Origin: an uncultured Bacteroidota bacterium
GTDB lineage: Bacteria; Bacteroidota; Bacteroidia; NS11-12g; UBA955
Length of the DNA stretch: 17,300 nucleotides
NCBI GenBank assembly: GCA_903953615.1
Contig: CAJBKH010000263.1
Span: 1 to 17,300 of the forward strand
Reading direction: 5' to 3'
Below, piece by piece: positions 15,037 to 17,300 of the stretch (positions are counted from its first letter, which is position 1; the number at the start of each line of letters is the position of its first letter). The notes under the pieces were generated by a model. The model was given only the letters and a program-made list of their open reading frames with translations, was not told where the DNA came from and made no database searches. The position numbers and the translations under genes were made by a program.

Positions 15037-16674
15037 TTAGCCCTTACCTTTTTTACTTTTTATTGAAAGTCTAACCAATACAAGTTCCTTGCTTTTTCGC
15101 AGTCGACCCCAGGTTATAATAACATCAGGACTAGCCCTAACGTAGCTATATGGTGTCAATAGAATATTTTGCTTCCATGAATCTACTAGTGGGGCCTTTG
15201 TAGGCTTTCCTTTGCTGTCGAGGGTTACAAAACACAATCTATTTTTTCTTTTGCCAAGAAATGGAAAATAAAAATTATTATTATTTTTTCGGGCTACTTT
15301 TTTGGCCACATAGTTCTTTTCAGCATCATTGTACACGTATACAACTTTGTCGCCTGTAAGCAATGAAAAATGCCCATTATAGGTATAGTAGTTAACAAGT
15401 ACTTGGCTTTTTGGAACAATAAATGAACTCTGTAAATCACCCTCTTTACTAAGCGTAAATTCTAGAATTTGCATATTGTAGTAATAATAATTACAGCGTC
15501 TGTTACCATATTTATCAGTCGTACAAACCTCTCTTATATATTCTACTTGACTAATAATCTTGATACTGCCATCTTCATTAAAGAAGATGTTTCGAAGCAC
15601 GAGATTTGAGAAACCATAGCCATTTTCGGCATTCTTTTGTGCTTTTCTTTTAGCCCTCTCAGAATTAACCCCTGCTTGGAACATTTTAATCATGGTTTTT
15701 TCATCGATGACATTGAATTTTAAAATATCAATATCCCATGTATTGGTATTTAATTTAAAATAATAAATACCATTGACACCACCAGATTTCTTTCTCTTTG
15801 CGCCCTTTACATCTCTATAAAAACCAGTTAATAAAACGGAATTAGCAGAATCATTATTAATAAAAGCTTGACATGAACTTAGCGCATATCCTTTTTCTTT
15901 TATTTCAATTTCATCTAATTCCTCATTACTTTCCGTAACACCAAAAAGTTTAAAAGTAAACTGACCTTTTAAATCAGGATTTTCTTTGATGTCCTCTTTG
16001 GTAGGTCCCCAAAATGCAACGATGGTAACGTGTCCATCATTTGTTACCAAAACTTCTTGAACGTTTATAGCTCTATTTTTATAAGGAAATGAAAGTTCTT
16101 TTTCGAAAATTTTATTGAGCTGGGCATCATAAAGCACCATTTCCATTTTCTCATTTTCATATTTTTTACCGGCCGGCTCTCTAAAGATTAGAAGTTTGCT
16201 ATTATCATTGCTAAAAACTGTCATCAAGGAGCCTATATTTTTCCTTTTTTTAGCATTGCTGCTCATTAAGACAATTTCTTTTTTAAGGGTTTTATTTTTG
16301 CGATCGATGATTTTACCATAGATTCTGTTCTCATCATTTTTCTTATCATAAAAACCATATATGCTCGTGATTTTGTCATCTATGTATAAACGTCTAACCC
16401 AATCTGCATCTTTTTTTCCTATCTCAGGGTAATCAACCTTAAAAGTACCGGTTTTCTTTAGGGTGTTGCTGTTGTAGGAGGTAATGACATTACCACCTTT
16501 GGCCCTATCCGAAATCAGAATTTCGTTCTCATTGCCAGCAATAAGTTGACTGTAATAGTTTTTTCTTTTTTTAGCTTCGCTTGGTGGCGTATGCATGCCC
16601 ATTTGAAGCACAGGCTTTTGGCTGTGTAGAGAGATTGCAAAAATCAATAAAAATCCAACGACAATATTTTTCAT
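15037..16674 (-). CDS. Exported protein of unknown function, possible beta-propeller
   Basis: I do not recognise this 545-residue protein. It starts with a signal peptide (MKNIVVGFLLIFAISLHSQ, likely cut after HS or SQ) and has no lipobox or sorting domain, so it is probably periplasmic. The rest is dominated by short beta-strand-like segments with polar turns, such as NENEILISDRAKGGNVIT, SNDNSKLLIF, VTNDGHVTIVAFW, and NEDGSIKIISQVEYI. This resembles a WD/Kelch-like propeller, but no repeat signature is clear. Lysine is abundant, with several KKRK-type runs and a KSKKGKG tail. Two cysteines flank TTDKYGNRR (384 and 394) before a run of tyrosines, and could form a disulfide. I chose ATG 16674 because it begins the signal peptide; an in-frame TTG at 16716 would add a second hydrophobic stretch. 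It lies 48 nt after the SprT-like gene, probably cotranscribed. Confidence 0.72.
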   Translation of the reverse strand: MKNIVVGFLLIFAISLHSQKPVLQMGMHTPPSEAKKRKNYYSQLIAGNENEILISDRAKGGNVITSYNSNTLKKTGTFKVDYPEIGKKDADWVRRLYIDDKITSIYGFYDKKNDENRIYGKIIDRKNKTLKKEIVLMSSNAKKRKNIGSLMTVFSNDNSKLLIFREPAGKKYENEKMEMVLYDAQLNKIFEKELSFPYKNRAINVQEVLVTNDGHVTIVAFWGPTKEDIKENPDLKGQFTFKLFGVTESNEELDEIEIKEKGYALSSCQAFINNDSANSVLLTGFYRDVKGAKRKKSGGVNGIYYFKLNTNTWDIDILKFNVIDEKTMIKMFQAGVNSERAKRKAQKNAENGYGFSNLVLRNIFFNEDGSIKIISQVEYIREVCTTDKYGNRRCNYYYYNMQILEFTLSKEGDLQSSFIVPKSQVLVNYYTYNGHFSLLTGDKVVYVYNDAEKNYVAKKVARKNNNNFYFPFLGKRKNRLCFVTLDSKGKPTKAPLVDSWKQNILLTPYSYVRASPDVIITWGRLRKSKELVLVRLSIKSKKGKG

Positions 16675-16722
16675 AAGGTAACGCAATAATAGACAAAAAA
16701 TAGCAATGTAAATCAAATTAAT

Positions 16723-17300
16723 TTACAAAATTTCTACTTTGCTAATGCCACTAACACGGTACTCTTTACCGCTAGGTTGTTCAAAACATTGGTACCAGCT
16801 TCTGAGTTTATTTCCTTTTTTGAATACTCTACCGGTATCTAATTTAAATAAGCTACCATGCGGAATTTGTTCTAGCAGTGGCTTTTGGTCCTTATCGTAC
16901 CGAGCTAATACCTTCATTAGATTTTTATCGCTGCAACTGCTTGCAGCGGGGTCGTGCATGTAGTGTTTCAGTGCAGCTTGAATATCATCAGGTAATTGAT
17001 GGTGATGTACAATTGGTGCTAATAGTTCTTTAAATTCATTTTTCCATTCCTTCCCATGAGAGACAATGGTATTTCTGTATTTTTCAAATGCAGTAAGATG
17101 CGCTACCTCATGTAAAAAAGTGGTTAAGAATGAGAAGGGATTTAAATCTTTGTTGACAGTAATTCTGTGATAATTATCGTGTCGGTACGGGGCTCTGTAA
17201 TCACCAAATTTACTGCTTCTAGGCTTATTTAATTTTAATTGCACCTTATACCTGACCATGAGATCGACTACATACTCGGCAGTTCCTTCTGGTAGATCGG
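16723..17300 (-). CDS. SprT-like zinc metalloprotease domain protein (5' end outside window)
   Basis: The frame runs to the right edge: thirteen codons reading DLPEGTAEYVVDL precede the ATG at 17259, and LPEGTAE is typical of the family just before the zinc domain, so the gene starts outside the window. Counting from that ATG, the zinc site is HEVAH at 50-54 with a third ligand probably His68 in SHGKEW. This matches SprT/SPRTN-like domains, zinc proteases related to those acting on DNA-protein crosslinks, although the role of the bacterial proteins is poorly defined. The C-terminal part (about 100-178) includes a region like the zinc-ribbon tail of SprT, but only Cys109 and Cys158 are present, so a four-cysteine zinc ribbon is absent. 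No signal peptide is visible. The stop is 48 nt before the next gene. Confidence 0.85.
   Translation of the reverse strand, partial: DLPEGTAEYVVDLMVRYKVQLKLNKPRSSKFGDYRAPYRHDNYHRITVNKDLNPFSFLTTFLHEVAHLTAFEKYRNTIVSHGKEWKNEFKELLAPIVHHHQLPDDIQAALKHYMHDPAASSCSDKNLMKVLARYDKDQKPLLEQIPHGSLFKLDTGRVFKKGNKLRSWYQCFEQPSGKEYRVSGISKVEIL

Noticed and set aside
16675..16716. TTG start at 16716 for the exported 15037-16674 protein
   Set aside because: It would place a second hydrophobic stretch before a normal signal peptide; ATG 16674 is the better start.
16715..16724. AAATTAATTT palindrome after the SprT-like gene
   Set aside because: It is short and purely A/T, expected by chance in this composition; not enough for a terminator or operator.
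1..17300. Defence system, phage, transposon or CRISPR array
   Set aside because: No transposase, integrase, nuclease/toxin pair, direct-repeat array or tRNA attachment site was seen; the genes are mostly core functions of uniform style.

Overview
This window looks like ordinary chromosomal DNA from an AT-rich member of the Bacteroidota. The evidence is a thermolysin-type protease with a type IX secretion C-terminal sorting domain, TAnnTTTG promoter boxes close to start codons, the near absence of Shine-Dalgarno sequences, and several Bacteroidota-typical families (DUF4175-like coiled coil, TIGR02453/DUF2461, BshA). The order within the phylum cannot be fixed from this sequence alone. I see no RNA gene, insertion sequence, CRISPR array, phage gene or attachment site, and no gene-free stretch over 300 bases.

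Layout. Positions 1-4577 (+) hold the tail of a large DUF4175-like protein, tsaB, a twin-rhodanese protein and a GT39-like membrane protein, tightly spaced. Positions 4574-6666 (-) hold asnS followed by a 3-hydroxyanthranilate 3,4-dioxygenase gene. From 6760 (+), rpoN is divergent from asnS, with the two promoter boxes only 2 bp apart. A DUF2461 gene (-) converges on rpoN. A secreted protein of unknown function (9022-9711, +) converges on tadA (-). Positions 10233-15030 (+) form a likely three-gene operon: lipoprotein, multidomain M4 metalloprotease, bshA, linked by two ATGA stop/start overlaps. Positions 15037-17300 (-) hold a secreted unknown protein and the truncated start of a SprT-like metalloprotease gene.

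Functions. Most genes are housekeeping: tRNA modification (TsaB, TadA), tRNA charging (AsnS), sigma-54 transcription (RpoN), tryptophan/NAD-related oxidation (3-HAO) and bacillithiol synthesis (BshA). The accessory part is cell-envelope or secreted: the GT39-like protein, the lipoprotein, the M4 protease carrying a beta-propeller and a T9SS sorting signal, and two exported unknowns. They do not form an obvious single pathway.

I did not find a convincing undescribed system. The points most worth a second look are the M4-propeller-T9SS architecture in a coupled operon with bshA, a rhodanese whose usual active-site-loop arginine is serine, a coiled-coil insertion in AsnRS, promoter boxes so close to start codons that some mRNAs may be nearly leaderless, and four convergent gene pairs that overlap or almost touch.
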